DNA from: Crocinitomicaceae bacterium
GTDB lineage: Bacteria; Bacteroidota; Bacteroidia; Flavobacteriales_D; Sanyastnellaceae
Direction of reading: 5' to 3'
Assembly (NCBI GenBank): GCA_020848015.1
Contig: JADLBA010000062.1
Coordinates: 1 to 31,676, forward strand
Length of the DNA: 31,676 nt
The notes beneath the pieces are model-generated. The model was not told the origin of the DNA. It saw nothing but the letters and a program-made list of their open reading frames with translations, and did no database searches. Shown here piece after piece: positions 7,994 to 17,265 of this stretch. Both the position numbers and the translations under genes were made by a program. Within the stretch, counting starts at the first letter, position 1. Each line of letters starts with the position of its first letter.

Positions 7994-8313
7994 ATGTAGT
8001 GAGTAACATTAGTGTGAAATGCGATATAGCGCTGGTGGGTTTAAAAGATGTTTATGACCCTGAAATTGGCCTCAATGTGGTTGATCTCGGATTGATCTAC
8101 GAAATTGAATTTGAAGAGGAGGAAAAAAAGACGATTTGTAACATGACGCTGACCAGTCAATTTTGTCCAATGGGCGAATCAATCGTAGAAAATGTCCGCC
8201 AATCGTTGCAAACTTCTTTTCCTGACTACTCTATAGAAGTAAATCTGACTTTTGAGCCGCCATGGGATTATGAACGAATTTCAGAAAGTGGCCGTGAGTT
8301 TTTGAATGGATAA
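7990..8313 (+). CDS. MIP18/DUF59 family Fe-S cluster assembly protein (SufT-like)
   Basis: This 107-residue protein is a single MIP18 (DUF59) domain of the type that helps mature iron-sulfur proteins. The diagnostic segments are DPEIGLNVVDLGLIY (23-37), TLTSQFCPMGE with the conserved Cys59, and EPPWDYERIS near the C-terminus. Its ATG overlaps the TGA of the upstream membrane protein (ATGA, 7990-7993), so translation is probably coupled, and the Rrf2 gene overlaps its 3' end. Its presence beside Ric and an Rrf2 regulator supports an Fe-S repair function for the cluster. It could equally be a PaaD-like member of the same family, but no phenylacetate genes are present here. Confidence 0.85.
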   Translation: MNVVSNISVKCDIALVGLKDVYDPEIGLNVVDLGLIYEIEFEEEEKKTICNMTLTSQFCPMGESIVENVRQSLQTSFPDYSIEVNLTFEPPWDYERISESGREFLNG

Positions 8314-8749
8314 GGGTATGTTGAGTCTAACCTGTAAGGCATCTATCAAAGCGGTTGTATATCTTGGTTCAAAAACCGACCCGGATAACAGAGCGAGTAT
8401 TATTGAAGTTTCCGAACACATCAATGAAAACGTGCATACGGTCGGGAAACTTTTACAAAAATTAGTGAAAGAAGGAATAATCAACAGTGTGAAGGGACCA
8501 AACGGTGGGTTCTACATTACACTAAAACAAAAGGAACAGCCGGTAATCAATATCATTCATGCGATAGACGGCAAGGATGTTTTCAAACAATGCGGACTTG
8601 GCCTGAGCAAATGCAGCGAAGCGAGACCATGCCCTTTTCACAATGATTTTAAACCTATCCGGGAACTTTTTAGAAAAATGTGTGCCGAAAAAAAAATCCG
8701 GGAGCTGTATGAAAATGTAAATAGCGGACTGGCATATTTGATAGGATAG
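8306..8749 (+). CDS. Rrf2 family transcriptional regulator (NsrR/IscR-like)
   Basis: The 147-residue product has the Rrf2 winged helix (about 10-75; SIIEVSEHINENVHTVGKLLQKLVKEGII and GPNGGFYI) and a three-cysteine loop QCGLGLSKCSEARPC with Cys96, Cys103 and Cys109. This arrangement is used by NsrR and IscR to bind an Fe-S cluster that senses nitric oxide or Fe-S status. Its start overlaps the preceding gene by 8 bases; an in-frame ATG at 8318 would remove four residues and give the more usual family start MLSLTCKASIKAVVYL. As the last gene of the cluster it probably autoregulates the operon through a site such as the inverted repeat at 3987-4012. The spacing C-x6-C differs slightly from E. 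coli NsrR, so the exact signal is uncertain. Confidence 0.88.
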   Translation: MDKGMLSLTCKASIKAVVYLGSKTDPDNRASIIEVSEHINENVHTVGKLLQKLVKEGIINSVKGPNGGFYITLKQKEQPVINIIHAIDGKDVFKQCGLGLSKCSEARPCPFHNDFKPIRELFRKMCAEKKIRELYENVNSGLAYLIG

Positions 8750-8932
8750 GCGCCTGAACAAATATTTATTCTGCCGGAGCACTCTGATAACCGGAATACT
8801 GTTTTCACTTCGTTACTCTAAAGTTACGTCCATTTTTTCTGCACTTGGGAAAGAATTTATTTCAGATCAAAATACAGGAAAATAACTTCCGTTACTTTGA
8901 CTATCTTTCCGCTATCTAAATCCATTTAACGT

Positions 8933-11900
8933 ATGTACTACCTCCGCGTGAGTAAAGTTGCTTCTGCAATTGCTGTCGCATTTCTATTGCTATCTGGTCT
9001 GACTTCCTGTAAGGAGAAAAATGGATCAATCAATCCTGCTTTTGCGCGCTATATTTCTGCCTTTACCAGTGGTACCATTTCCGCCGCCGGAAATATTCGC
9101 ATCAGGCTTACAGATGTATTTGCAGAAAACATTGTGCTGAACGAGCCGATCAAAGAAAAATGGATTGATTTCTCTCCCAATATTGAAGGAGACCTTATCT
9201 GGATTGATACGCAGACTCTTGAATTCCGGCCAAAAGAATGGCTGAAAAGAGGTGAAACCTACCATGCAGAATTTGAGCTTGGCAAGTTGATAAAACTGCC
9301 TTCAAACCTCCATGACTTTGAGTTCAATTTTACCGTGCTCAGCCAGAATATGGATTGTGAAATTCGTCAGATCAAGCCATATAGAACTGATGATCTGCGT
9401 TGGATGAGCATGAGTGGTATTGTACGTCTGATAGACGTTGCGGATATATCAGAACTCGAAAAAACTCTTTCAGCGGCGGGGAGCGGAAAAACCCTTCCTA
9501 TTACATGGACTCATTCAGAAGATAAGCACTTGCATTACTTTACGGTTGACAGTGTGGAAAGAAAAATTTCTCCCTGCATTGTGGACTTCAATTGGAACGG
9601 TAAAGCCATCGGAGCAGAGCAATCTGGCAGTAGAACCATTGAAATACCGGCTCTGGATGATTTTAAAGTATTTTTCCACGCCGTCAATCAGCACCCGGAA
9701 CAATACATTATTCTGCAATTTTCCGATCCTTTAGATCCATCTCAAAATTTGTCGGGCTTGGTGGATCTTGTGAACGACGGTGCCGAAAGGCTTACGATCG
9801 AAAGTAATGAGGTAAAACTCTACCCGTCTTATCGCTTTGCCGGAAATACTGAAATACACATCCATCAAGGAGTAAAAAATATCTCGGGAGTTGCCTCCAA
9901 ACAGGAGCAGGTTTTTTCAGTGTCTTTCGAAGATCTTAAACCCGACGTGGAAATTCCAGATAAGGATAGAGTCATTTTACCTTCTACCAATGGACTGGTG
10001 TTTCCTTTTCGCGCAGTTAATCTGTCAGCAGTGGACGTAGAAATTATCCGCATCTTTGAGAACAATATTCCACAATTTCTCCAGGTAAATGCCCTGGACG
10101 GCAATCGTGAAATGAGCCGTGTAGGGAGAAAAATTCTCAAAAAAACAGTTCAGTTAAATTCCGATGGAAAAACCAACCTTGCTACCTGGAATACCTTTTA
10201 CCTGAATCTTGATGAGATAATAAAAACCGAACCCGGCGCAGTATATCGTGTGGCAATTTCATTTATTAAACGCTACAGTCTTTACCATTGTGAAGGAGAC
10301 GACGATGACAAATACGACGGAAATATGCAACCTCTTAGCGGCAATTGGAACGAAAGCGAAGAGGAGGAATACAGCGACTGGAATTACTATGAAGATTATT
10401 ACTACGAGGATTATTATTATGATGAATATGGCGACCGTGGAAACCCTTGCAGTGAAGAGTACTATTCAGGAAGAGCAAAATCAAAGAATATCCTCGCTTC
10501 CGACATAGGAATTATTGCAAAAAATGGGGTGGATAATACCTGCCATTTTTTTGTGACTGATATCAGAACTTCGAAGCCTATCAGTGGTGCGGAGCTGGAT
10601 GTACTCAACTTCCAAAACCAGAGTATAGGTAAAATAAAAACAGACAGTGAAGGAAAAGCTGTTATTCCCATTTCTGGCGGAAAGCCGTATTTGCTTGTTG
10701 CTAAAAAGGATAAGCAGCGAGGATACCTTAAACTGGATGACTCCCATTCATTGTCCACAAGCACCTTTGATGTAGGAGGATCGGCAACTGAAAGTGGAAT
10801 GAAAGGGTTCATATATGGTGAGCGCGGTGTATGGCGCCCTGGAGATACGCTGTTCCTCTCCTTCATTCTCGAAGACGAGCGTCAACTTTTACCTGAAGGC
10901 CATCCGGTCAATTTCGAGTTGGTAAATCCCCGCGGGCAAGTGATCCGGAAAATGGTGAAGAGTAAAGGGGAAAATGGATTTTACCGGTTCACCACTCCAA
11001 CAGATAGTGATGCTGAAACGGGGAATTATGCCGCTAATATCAGAGTGGGTGGAGCAACATTCTCAAAATCGCTAAAGATCGAAACCATTAAACCCAACCG
11101 CCTCAAACTCTCTCTCAATTTCGGAACTGAAAAAATTACTTCGCTAAACAAAGATGTGAGGGGCACACTTACTGCTAAGTGGCTGCATGGTGCCTCTGCC
11201 CGCAACCTGAAAGCAATGGTCAGCAGCTCTTATTCTCAATCCTCCACCTCTTTCAACCAGTATTCTGACTATGTATTTGACGACCCTGTCAGAAGTTTTT
11301 CAGGTGAAGAAAAGATCATTTTTGAAGGATATACTAACAACGAAGGAGTAGCAAATATCTCATTTGACACCGATCTGTCGAATCGTGCACCTGGTATGGT
11401 GAACGCAAACTTTAGTGTAAAGGTATTTGAAGAGGGGGGTGATTTTTCTGTGGATCGTTTTACAATTCCTTATGCCCCTTACAGTCACTTTGCGGGGATC
11501 AGGCTTCCTAAAGGCGATAAAATGCGGAATATGCTTCTGACTGATACCGATCAGAAGGTGGATGTAATCACTGTGGATGCCAATGGCAAAGCCGTCGCAA
11601 GAAAAAATATTCAATGGAAGTTGTACAAAGTAGCATGGAGATGGTGGTGGGAAAAAAGCAGCAACGATCTTGCTAATTATACGGGAAGCGAAAGCACTAC
11701 ACCGGTTGCTGAGGGATCTATCACTACTAATTCAGACGGGCGCGGTAGTTTTTCATTTCAAGTTCATTACCCTGACTGGGGGCGGTACCTCGTGCGCGTA
11801 GAAGATCCCGGGAGTGGTCATGCTACCGGGCAAACCGTCTATTTTGATTGGCCGGGCTGGGCAGGAAGAGCACAACGCGAAAACCCAGGTGGTGCCAGTA

Positions 11901-14539
11901 TGCTGGTGTTTTCTACTAACAAGGAAAAATATACTGTAGGAGAAGAGTGCGAAATTTCCTTTCCGAGCAGTGGGATAGGACGTGCGTTAGTATCCATTGA
12001 AAATGGAACCCGTATCCTTGAAGCACATTGGGTGGAAGCAAAGAAAGAACAGACAGTATTTAAGTTCAAAACAACTGCTGAAATGGCACCGAATGCCTTT
12101 ATCAACGTGACACTCATTCAGCCGCACGACCAGACTGCGAACGACCTGCCGATAAGGCTGTATGGTATCATGCCGCTTTTAGTAGAAAATCCCGGCTCAC
12201 ACATAGACCCTATAATCAGTGTGAAGGAGGAACTTGAACCGGGAAAAGAATTTGAAGTGAAGGTGAGCGAAAAATCCGGGAAGGCAATGACATACACTCT
12301 GGCGATTGTTGAGGAAGGTCTCCTCGATCTTACCCGCTATAAAACCCCCGACCCATGGAATTATTTTTATGCGAGAGAAGCGTTAGGGATCAACACATTC
12401 GATCTGTATGACCAGGTAATTGGTGCGTTCGGAAGCAAGCTCGAAAGGCTGCTCAGCATTGGTGGTTCAGATGAAGCAGTTGGAAAAGGTAAAAGCAAAA
12501 TCAATCGCTTCAAACCGGTAGTGATGTATGCAGGGCCATTTACAATGGATGCAAAGCAAAGTAAAACGCACAAGTTTGTGATGCCCGATTATGTGGGATC
12601 TGTCCGTGTTATGGTTGTTGCGGGAAAAGATCCTGCGTATGGAAATGCAGAAAAAACAGTACTCGTGAAAAAACCATTGATGGTGCTTGCCTCTCTGCCT
12701 CGTGTGCTGGGGCCTGGAGAGGAAGTGAAATTGCCGGTCACCGTTTTTGCAATGGAGAAAAGTATAAAGAATGTAACTGGAAAAGTGGAGGTCAACGATT
12801 TTTTTACCCTGAATGGAAACGCAACACAGGAAATTAAATTCAATGAACCAGGAGAAGATGTCATCAATTTCGCAATGAAGGTGAAAGAGAAGACGGGAAA
12901 GGGTAAGGTGAAAGTAACAGTGAGCAGTGGTAATTTTAAAAGTACTTACGAGGTAGAAATGGAGGTGCGAAGTCCAAATCCCTCCCTTACTACCGTAAAA
13001 TCAGCAGTAATTGAACCCGGTCAGCAATGGTCTGCCGGTTATGATGCAGTAGGAATGGCGGGCACTAACAGTACTGTACTCGAAGTGAGTTCTATTCCTC
13101 CGGTTGATTTTGGAAGAAGATTGCAGTACTTGTTGGAGTACCCTCACGGATGCATCGAACAAATCACTTCGGGCGCTTTTCCCCAGCTCTATTTGTCTGA
13201 CGTGATGGAGATAGATGAAAAACTCAGCCGGCGGGCAGACGACAACGTAAAAGCAGCGATCAGCCAATTCACTAAATTCCAGACTTCCGGTGGCGGACTT
13301 AGTTACTGGCCGGGCGAAGCTCAAGTGAGCGACTGGGGTACTACTTATGCAGGACATTTTATGATAGAAGCAGAACAACATGGCTTCACACTTCCTGCCG
13401 GCTGGAAGAATGCATGGCTGGCGTATCAGAAGAGAACTGCACAAAACTGGAGGCAAGCTGACTCAAAAAGCGGAAACTATTATTGGAGAGAAAGCGACCT
13501 CGACCAAGCATATCGCCTTTATTCACTAGCGCTGGCGGCGCAGCCTGAAACGGGCGCAATGAACAGGTTGCGCGAATTGCCCGGACTTAGCATTGCAGCA
13601 AAGTGGCGCCTCGCCGCTGCTTATGCTTTGGCCGGTAATAAAGAAACTGCTGAGAAGATCGTTCAGGGACTTTCCTCTTCTGTTGCCCCATACCGATCGC
13701 TTGGTTATACATACGGATCTGGCGAAAGAGATGAGGCGATGATTGTAGAAACGATGGTGTTGCTCGGAAAGAAAACAGAAGCTGCTGACCTTGTAAAAAT
13801 TCTTTCAAATAAATTGTCATCAGAACGCTGGTACAGCACACAAACAACAGCGTATTCATTGATTGCCATTTCCAAGTTTGCCGGCAACAATGCCGGAAAA
13901 GATATCCGCTATGTCTGTACACTAAACGGAAAATCATCACCTGAATTTGTCTCTCAAAAAGCCATGACTAATGAAAGTCTGAATGATAAACTGAAAGGAA
14001 ATATCATTGAAGTAAAAAATACCTCAAAGTCTCTGCTCTACGCAAGGATTATTACTAAAGGAGTTCCATTGAATGGAAATGAAACGACTGCTGGAAACGG
14101 ATTGAGAATGTCGGTCAGTTATTTCGATATGAAAAACCGCCCGATAGATATTGGCCATATTGATCAAGGTACCGACTTCATTGCAGAAGTGAGCGTTACC
14201 CACCCGGGGATTGACGAACCATACAGTGAGTTGGCTCTCACGCAGATATTCCCCAGCGGCTGGGAAATTATTAATTCGAGGATGGATGCAAGCGCAATTG
14301 TGAGTAATGCTGATCAGCCTGAGTTCCTTGATATTCGCGATGACCGGGTGTACACTTATTTTGACTTGTACCGGAATCAGACAAAAAAATTCCGTGTGAA
14401 ACTCAATGCAACATATATAGGAAGGTTTTATTTGCCTGCTGTAAACTGCGAGGCAATGTATGATGCAGGTATCAATGCGCGTACAAAAGGTCAATGGGTA
14501 GAAGTTGTCCGTTCAGGAAGTGTTGCTATGAAGCAATGA
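8933..14539 (+). CDS. Bacterial alpha-2-macroglobulin family lipoprotein
   Basis: The 1868-residue protein starts with a lipoprotein signal peptide ending in LTSC (lipidated Cys26), so it should be membrane-anchored in the periplasm. It has the MG1-MG2 beta domains, a bait-like middle region (MKGFIYGERGVWRPGDTLFL is a typical A2M segment), the A2M domain (PVVMYAGPFTMDAKQSKTHK) and an alpha-alpha toroid TED domain. The thioester motif HGCIEQ is intact, with Cys1407 and Gln1410. Such proteins trap proteases covalently. An unusual insertion at about 453-506, bounded by Cys453 and Cys506, is extremely rich in Asp, Glu and Tyr. The pbpC gene follows after 160 bases on the same strand, the same pairing as E. 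coli yfhM-pbpC. The family call is very firm. Confidence 0.95.
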   Translation: MYYLRVSKVASAIAVAFLLLSGLTSCKEKNGSINPAFARYISAFTSGTISAAGNIRIRLTDVFAENIVLNEPIKEKWIDFSPNIEGDLIWIDTQTLEFRPKEWLKRGETYHAEFELGKLIKLPSNLHDFEFNFTVLSQNMDCEIRQIKPYRTDDLRWMSMSGIVRLIDVADISELEKTLSAAGSGKTLPITWTHSEDKHLHYFTVDSVERKISPCIVDFNWNGKAIGAEQSGSRTIEIPALDDFKVFFHAVNQHPEQYIILQFSDPLDPSQNLSGLVDLVNDGAERLTIESNEVKLYPSYRFAGNTEIHIHQGVKNISGVASKQEQVFSVSFEDLKPDVEIPDKDRVILPSTNGLVFPFRAVNLSAVDVEIIRIFENNIPQFLQVNALDGNREMSRVGRKILKKTVQLNSDGKTNLATWNTFYLNLDEIIKTEPGAVYRVAISFIKRYSLYHCEGDDDDKYDGNMQPLSGNWNESEEEEYSDWNYYEDYYYEDYYYDEYGDRGNPCSEEYYSGRAKSKNILASDIGIIAKNGVDNTCHFFVTDIRTSKPISGAELDVLNFQNQSIGKIKTDSEGKAVIPISGGKPYLLVAKKDKQRGYLKLDDSHSLSTSTFDVGGSATESGMKGFIYGERGVWRPGDTLFLSFILEDERQLLPEGHPVNFELVNPRGQVIRKMVKSKGENGFYRFTTPTDSDAETGNYAANIRVGGATFSKSLKIETIKPNRLKLSLNFGTEKITSLNKDVRGTLTAKWLHGASARNLKAMVSSSYSQSSTSFNQYSDYVFDDPVRSFSGEEKIIFEGYTNNEGVANISFDTDLSNRAPGMVNANFSVKVFEEGGDFSVDRFTIPYAPYSHFAGIRLPKGDKMRNMLLTDTDQKVDVITVDANGKAVARKNIQWKLYKVAWRWWWEKSSNDLANYTGSESTTPVAEGSITTNSDGRGSFSFQVHYPDWGRYLVRVEDPGSGHATGQTVYFDWPGWAGRAQRENPGGASMLVFSTNKEKYTVGEECEISFPSSGIGRALVSIENGTRILEAHWVEAKKEQTVFKFKTTAEMAPNAFINVTLIQPHDQTANDLPIRLYGIMPLLVENPGSHIDPIISVKEELEPGKEFEVKVSEKSGKAMTYTLAIVEEGLLDLTRYKTPDPWNYFYAREALGINTFDLYDQVIGAFGSKLERLLSIGGSDEAVGKGKSKINRFKPVVMYAGPFTMDAKQSKTHKFVMPDYVGSVRVMVVAGKDPAYGNAEKTVLVKKPLMVLASLPRVLGPGEEVKLPVTVFAMEKSIKNVTGKVEVNDFFTLNGNATQEIKFNEPGEDVINFAMKVKEKTGKGKVKVTVSSGNFKSTYEVEMEVRSPNPSLTTVKSAVIEPGQQWSAGYDAVGMAGTNSTVLEVSSIPPVDFGRRLQYLLEYPHGCIEQITSGAFPQLYLSDVMEIDEKLSRRADDNVKAAISQFTKFQTSGGGLSYWPGEAQVSDWGTTYAGHFMIEAEQHGFTLPAGWKNAWLAYQKRTAQNWRQADSKSGNYYWRESDLDQAYRLYSLALAAQPETGAMNRLRELPGLSIAAKWRLAAAYALAGNKETAEKIVQGLSSSVAPYRSLGYTYGSGERDEAMIVETMVLLGKKTEAADLVKILSNKLSSERWYSTQTTAYSLIAISKFAGNNAGKDIRYVCTLNGKSSPEFVSQKAMTNESLNDKLKGNIIEVKNTSKSLLYARIITKGVPLNGNETTAGNGLRMSVSYFDMKNRPIDIGHIDQGTDFIAEVSVTHPGIDEPYSELALTQIFPSGWEIINSRMDASAIVSNADQPEFLDIRDDRVYTYFDLYRNQTKKFRVKLNATYIGRFYLPAVNCEAMYDAGINARTKGQWVEVVRSGSVAMKQ

Positions 14540-14699
14540 GTATCCGGATGATGAAGAATGAAACCCTGATACCTGTTTCTGATAAGCCGGAGCTCCATGT
14601 AGTATCCTTTTTTTTGAGGATTATTATTTTCTGTTTAAGTAAGCGGGCAGAACGGGATCATTCGCAATCAAGAGAATAATTCTTCAATAAAAAGGTGGA

Positions 14700-17033
14700 A
14701 TGAAAAAGAAGTGGAACCTTGTAATTTGCGCTTGTTCGCTTGGGACATTCCTGTTTTTTTTCTTTTGTCTTCCATACGATTTTTTTAATCCAACGACAAG
14801 TTCGGTATTGTACTCAGGTAATGGAGAGTTGATGAGCGCCATCGTTGCTGACGACGGACAATGGCGTTTCCCCGGCAGAAATGAAGTGCCTGAAAAATTT
14901 AAAACTTCATTACTTGCTTATGAAGACGAACACTTCTTCGATCATAATGGTGTTTATCTCCCTCGTATTATCGGTGCAGCATACCAGAACATTGTTGCGC
15001 AAAAGATCGTCAGTGGCGCTAGTACCATCTCCATGCAGGTCATTCGACTCAGTAGAAATAATCCTCAGCGTTCATTCGGAGAAAAGATAATGGAAATGAT
15101 CCGCGCAATGCGGTTAGAGTGGCGCTATTCAAAAAAGGAGATACTCTCCTTGTATGCATCAAATGCACCCTACGGAGGAAATGTTGTCGGAATTGATGCC
15201 GCCGCATGGCGTTACTTCGGCAGGATTCCCGAAGAGCTGTCTTGGGCTGAATCAGCAATGCTCGCCGTACTCCCCAATGCCCCTTCGCTGATTTTCCCCG
15301 GAAAGAATCAAGAAAAACTGCTGGTGAAAAGAAACCGGTTACTTGAAAAACTTTATCGCAAAGGGATTATTGACGAACATATTCTTGAGTTGTCCTGTCT
15401 CGAACCTCTCCCACAAAAACCTTTCCCGTTACCGCAAGAGGCGAATCACCTGCTGATGACCGCCTGCAAAAAATACGGAAAGGGAAGTCGCTTTTCAACT
15501 TCAATAGATGGAGCTATACAGCGACAGGCAAAGAATATTCTGCAACAGCATATCAGCCGCCTGGAGACGAACGGAGTGCACAATGCAGCAATTCTCATAC
15601 TCGATGTAAAAACGGGAAACGTACTTGCATATATTGGAAACAGCGATGATCCTGGAAGCCGGTACAGCAATAAGGTGGATATTATTCAGGCCCCGCGAAG
15701 CACTGGAAGTATTCTAAAACCTTTTTTGTATGCTGCCATGCTGAAAGAAGGACTGATTCTCCCTAACGCCCTTGTGCCGGATATACCTGTACAGTACGAA
15801 GGATTTTCACCGCAGAACTATTCTGAAACTTTTGACGGGGCGGTTCCTGCAAGCAATGCGTTATCACGGTCGTTGAATGTGCCATCGGTCATCATGCTCA
15901 AAGAATATGGTTATCCCCGGTTTTATCACCTGCTGAAAAAAATGCACTTTTCTCATCTGAAGCGCCCCGCTGATTATTATGGGTTGTCTATTATTTTAGG
16001 AGGTGCCGAAGCTAATCTCTGGGATATAACACAGGCATACGCTTCTATGAGCAGGCTGCTGACTAACTACAATGCGACCGGACACTATTTCGAGGTTGCC
16101 TTTGAGCAAGGTCGGCTCGTACCTTCCGAAGAGAAGCGCGACAGCAGTAAAACTGCTTATCCTCTCTTAGATGCCGGCTCGGTTTGGTGTACCTATAAAG
16201 CACTGCTCGAAGTGAACAGACCGGACTCTGAACTAGGATGGGAAGCCTATAATTCGAGCAAACCCATTGCCTGGAAAACAGGAACCAGTTTTGGAAATCG
16301 CGATGCATGGGCTGTAGGCACAACGCCTGAATATGTTGTGGGAGTATGGGTGGGAAATGCGAATGGACAGGGAAGACCTAACCTTACAGGAGTGCAGGCT
16401 GCCGCGCCTTTGTTGTTTGATGTGTTCAATCTCCTTACTTTCCGCTCATGGTTTCGTATTCCATTTGATGAGTTGGAAAAAATTCCTGTGTGCCACGAAT
16501 CGGGAATGCGAGTGGGGCCTCATTGTTCTGCCCCCGACTCTATCTATGTGCCCCGACAGGGGCTGAATTCGGCGGTTTGCTCTTTTCACCGGATCATTCA
16601 TACCAATGCAGCAGGCTACCGCGTAACAAAAGATTGCTCTCCGGATGATATGAAAGAATCGGCCTGGTTTGCTCTTCCTCCTGTGCAAGAATACTATTAT
16701 TCAAAGGTTCACCCAGCCTATAAACCATTGCCATTATATGCCGCAGGATGCAACCCGAATGATCGTTCGCCCATTGGGTTGATCTATCCAAGGTCATCGT
16801 CAAAAATTTTTATCCCCCGCAGCCTCGGTGGTGAGTATGAAATGACTGTTCTGAAGGCGACACACAGTAACCCGAAAGCTATTCTTTACTGGCATCTCGG
16901 CAGCGAATACTTAGGCGAAACTTCCGTTATTCACGATATGCCGGTGCGACCTTTGCCGGGTATATACAAGCTGACCATCGTTGACCAGGACGGACATTTG
17001 TTAGAAAGGAAAATCGAGTTCATTGAAAAGTAG
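14700..17033 (+). CDS. pbpC: Penicillin-binding protein 1C (bifunctional transglycosylase/transpeptidase)
   Basis: The 777-residue inner-membrane protein begins with one transmembrane anchor (about 5-24), followed by a GT51 glycosyltransferase domain with catalytic Glu75 in YEDEHFFDHNG. The transpeptidase domain has Ser337-I-L-Lys340, Ser391-L-Asn393 and Lys526-Thr-Gly528. The final 90 residues match the BiPBP_C domain that marks PBP1C. It polymerises and cross-links peptidoglycan; with the upstream alpha-2-macroglobulin it is thought to repair wall damage after envelope breach. The ATG at 14700 has an AAGGTGG sequence just upstream, one of the few recognisable ribosome-binding sites here. 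The 160-base gap leaves open whether it is co-transcribed with the macroglobulin gene. Confidence 0.96.
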   Translation: MKKKWNLVICACSLGTFLFFFFCLPYDFFNPTTSSVLYSGNGELMSAIVADDGQWRFPGRNEVPEKFKTSLLAYEDEHFFDHNGVYLPRIIGAAYQNIVAQKIVSGASTISMQVIRLSRNNPQRSFGEKIMEMIRAMRLEWRYSKKEILSLYASNAPYGGNVVGIDAAAWRYFGRIPEELSWAESAMLAVLPNAPSLIFPGKNQEKLLVKRNRLLEKLYRKGIIDEHILELSCLEPLPQKPFPLPQEANHLLMTACKKYGKGSRFSTSIDGAIQRQAKNILQQHISRLETNGVHNAAILILDVKTGNVLAYIGNSDDPGSRYSNKVDIIQAPRSTGSILKPFLYAAMLKEGLILPNALVPDIPVQYEGFSPQNYSETFDGAVPASNALSRSLNVPSVIMLKEYGYPRFYHLLKKMHFSHLKRPADYYGLSIILGGAEANLWDITQAYASMSRLLTNYNATGHYFEVAFEQGRLVPSEEKRDSSKTAYPLLDAGSVWCTYKALLEVNRPDSELGWEAYNSSKPIAWKTGTSFGNRDAWAVGTTPEYVVGVWVGNANGQGRPNLTGVQAAAPLLFDVFNLLTFRSWFRIPFDELEKIPVCHESGMRVGPHCSAPDSIYVPRQGLNSAVCSFHRIIHTNAAGYRVTKDCSPDDMKESAWFALPPVQEYYYSKVHPAYKPLPLYAAGCNPNDRSPIGLIYPRSSSKIFIPRSLGGEYEMTVLKATHSNPKAILYWHLGSEYLGETSVIHDMPVRPLPGIYKLTIVDQDGHLLERKIEFIEK

Positions 17034-17265
17034 AAGCCTTTTCATTTTTTGTAGTGTCATGAAAACTGTGACAGTGGATATTACACTATAATGAATCCGA
17101 AAGACTCTAATTTTTATAACAAAACGAAGGCAAGAAATGCTGTGTCTCTGAAGGGATTGAATGGAATGTCAGAAGTTGAACCCTACTTGACTATCTATTT
17201 TTATTTTTTTGGATGATTCATGGAAATGGCCTTACTTAGTAGTCTAACTATTAATATCTGATACC

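Noticed and set aside
17045..17095. Nested inverted repeats (TAGTGT/ACACTA, TGTCA/TGACA) after pbpC as a terminator
   Set aside because: Long loop, weak stems and no following T-run; the termination site of pbpC remains unidentified.
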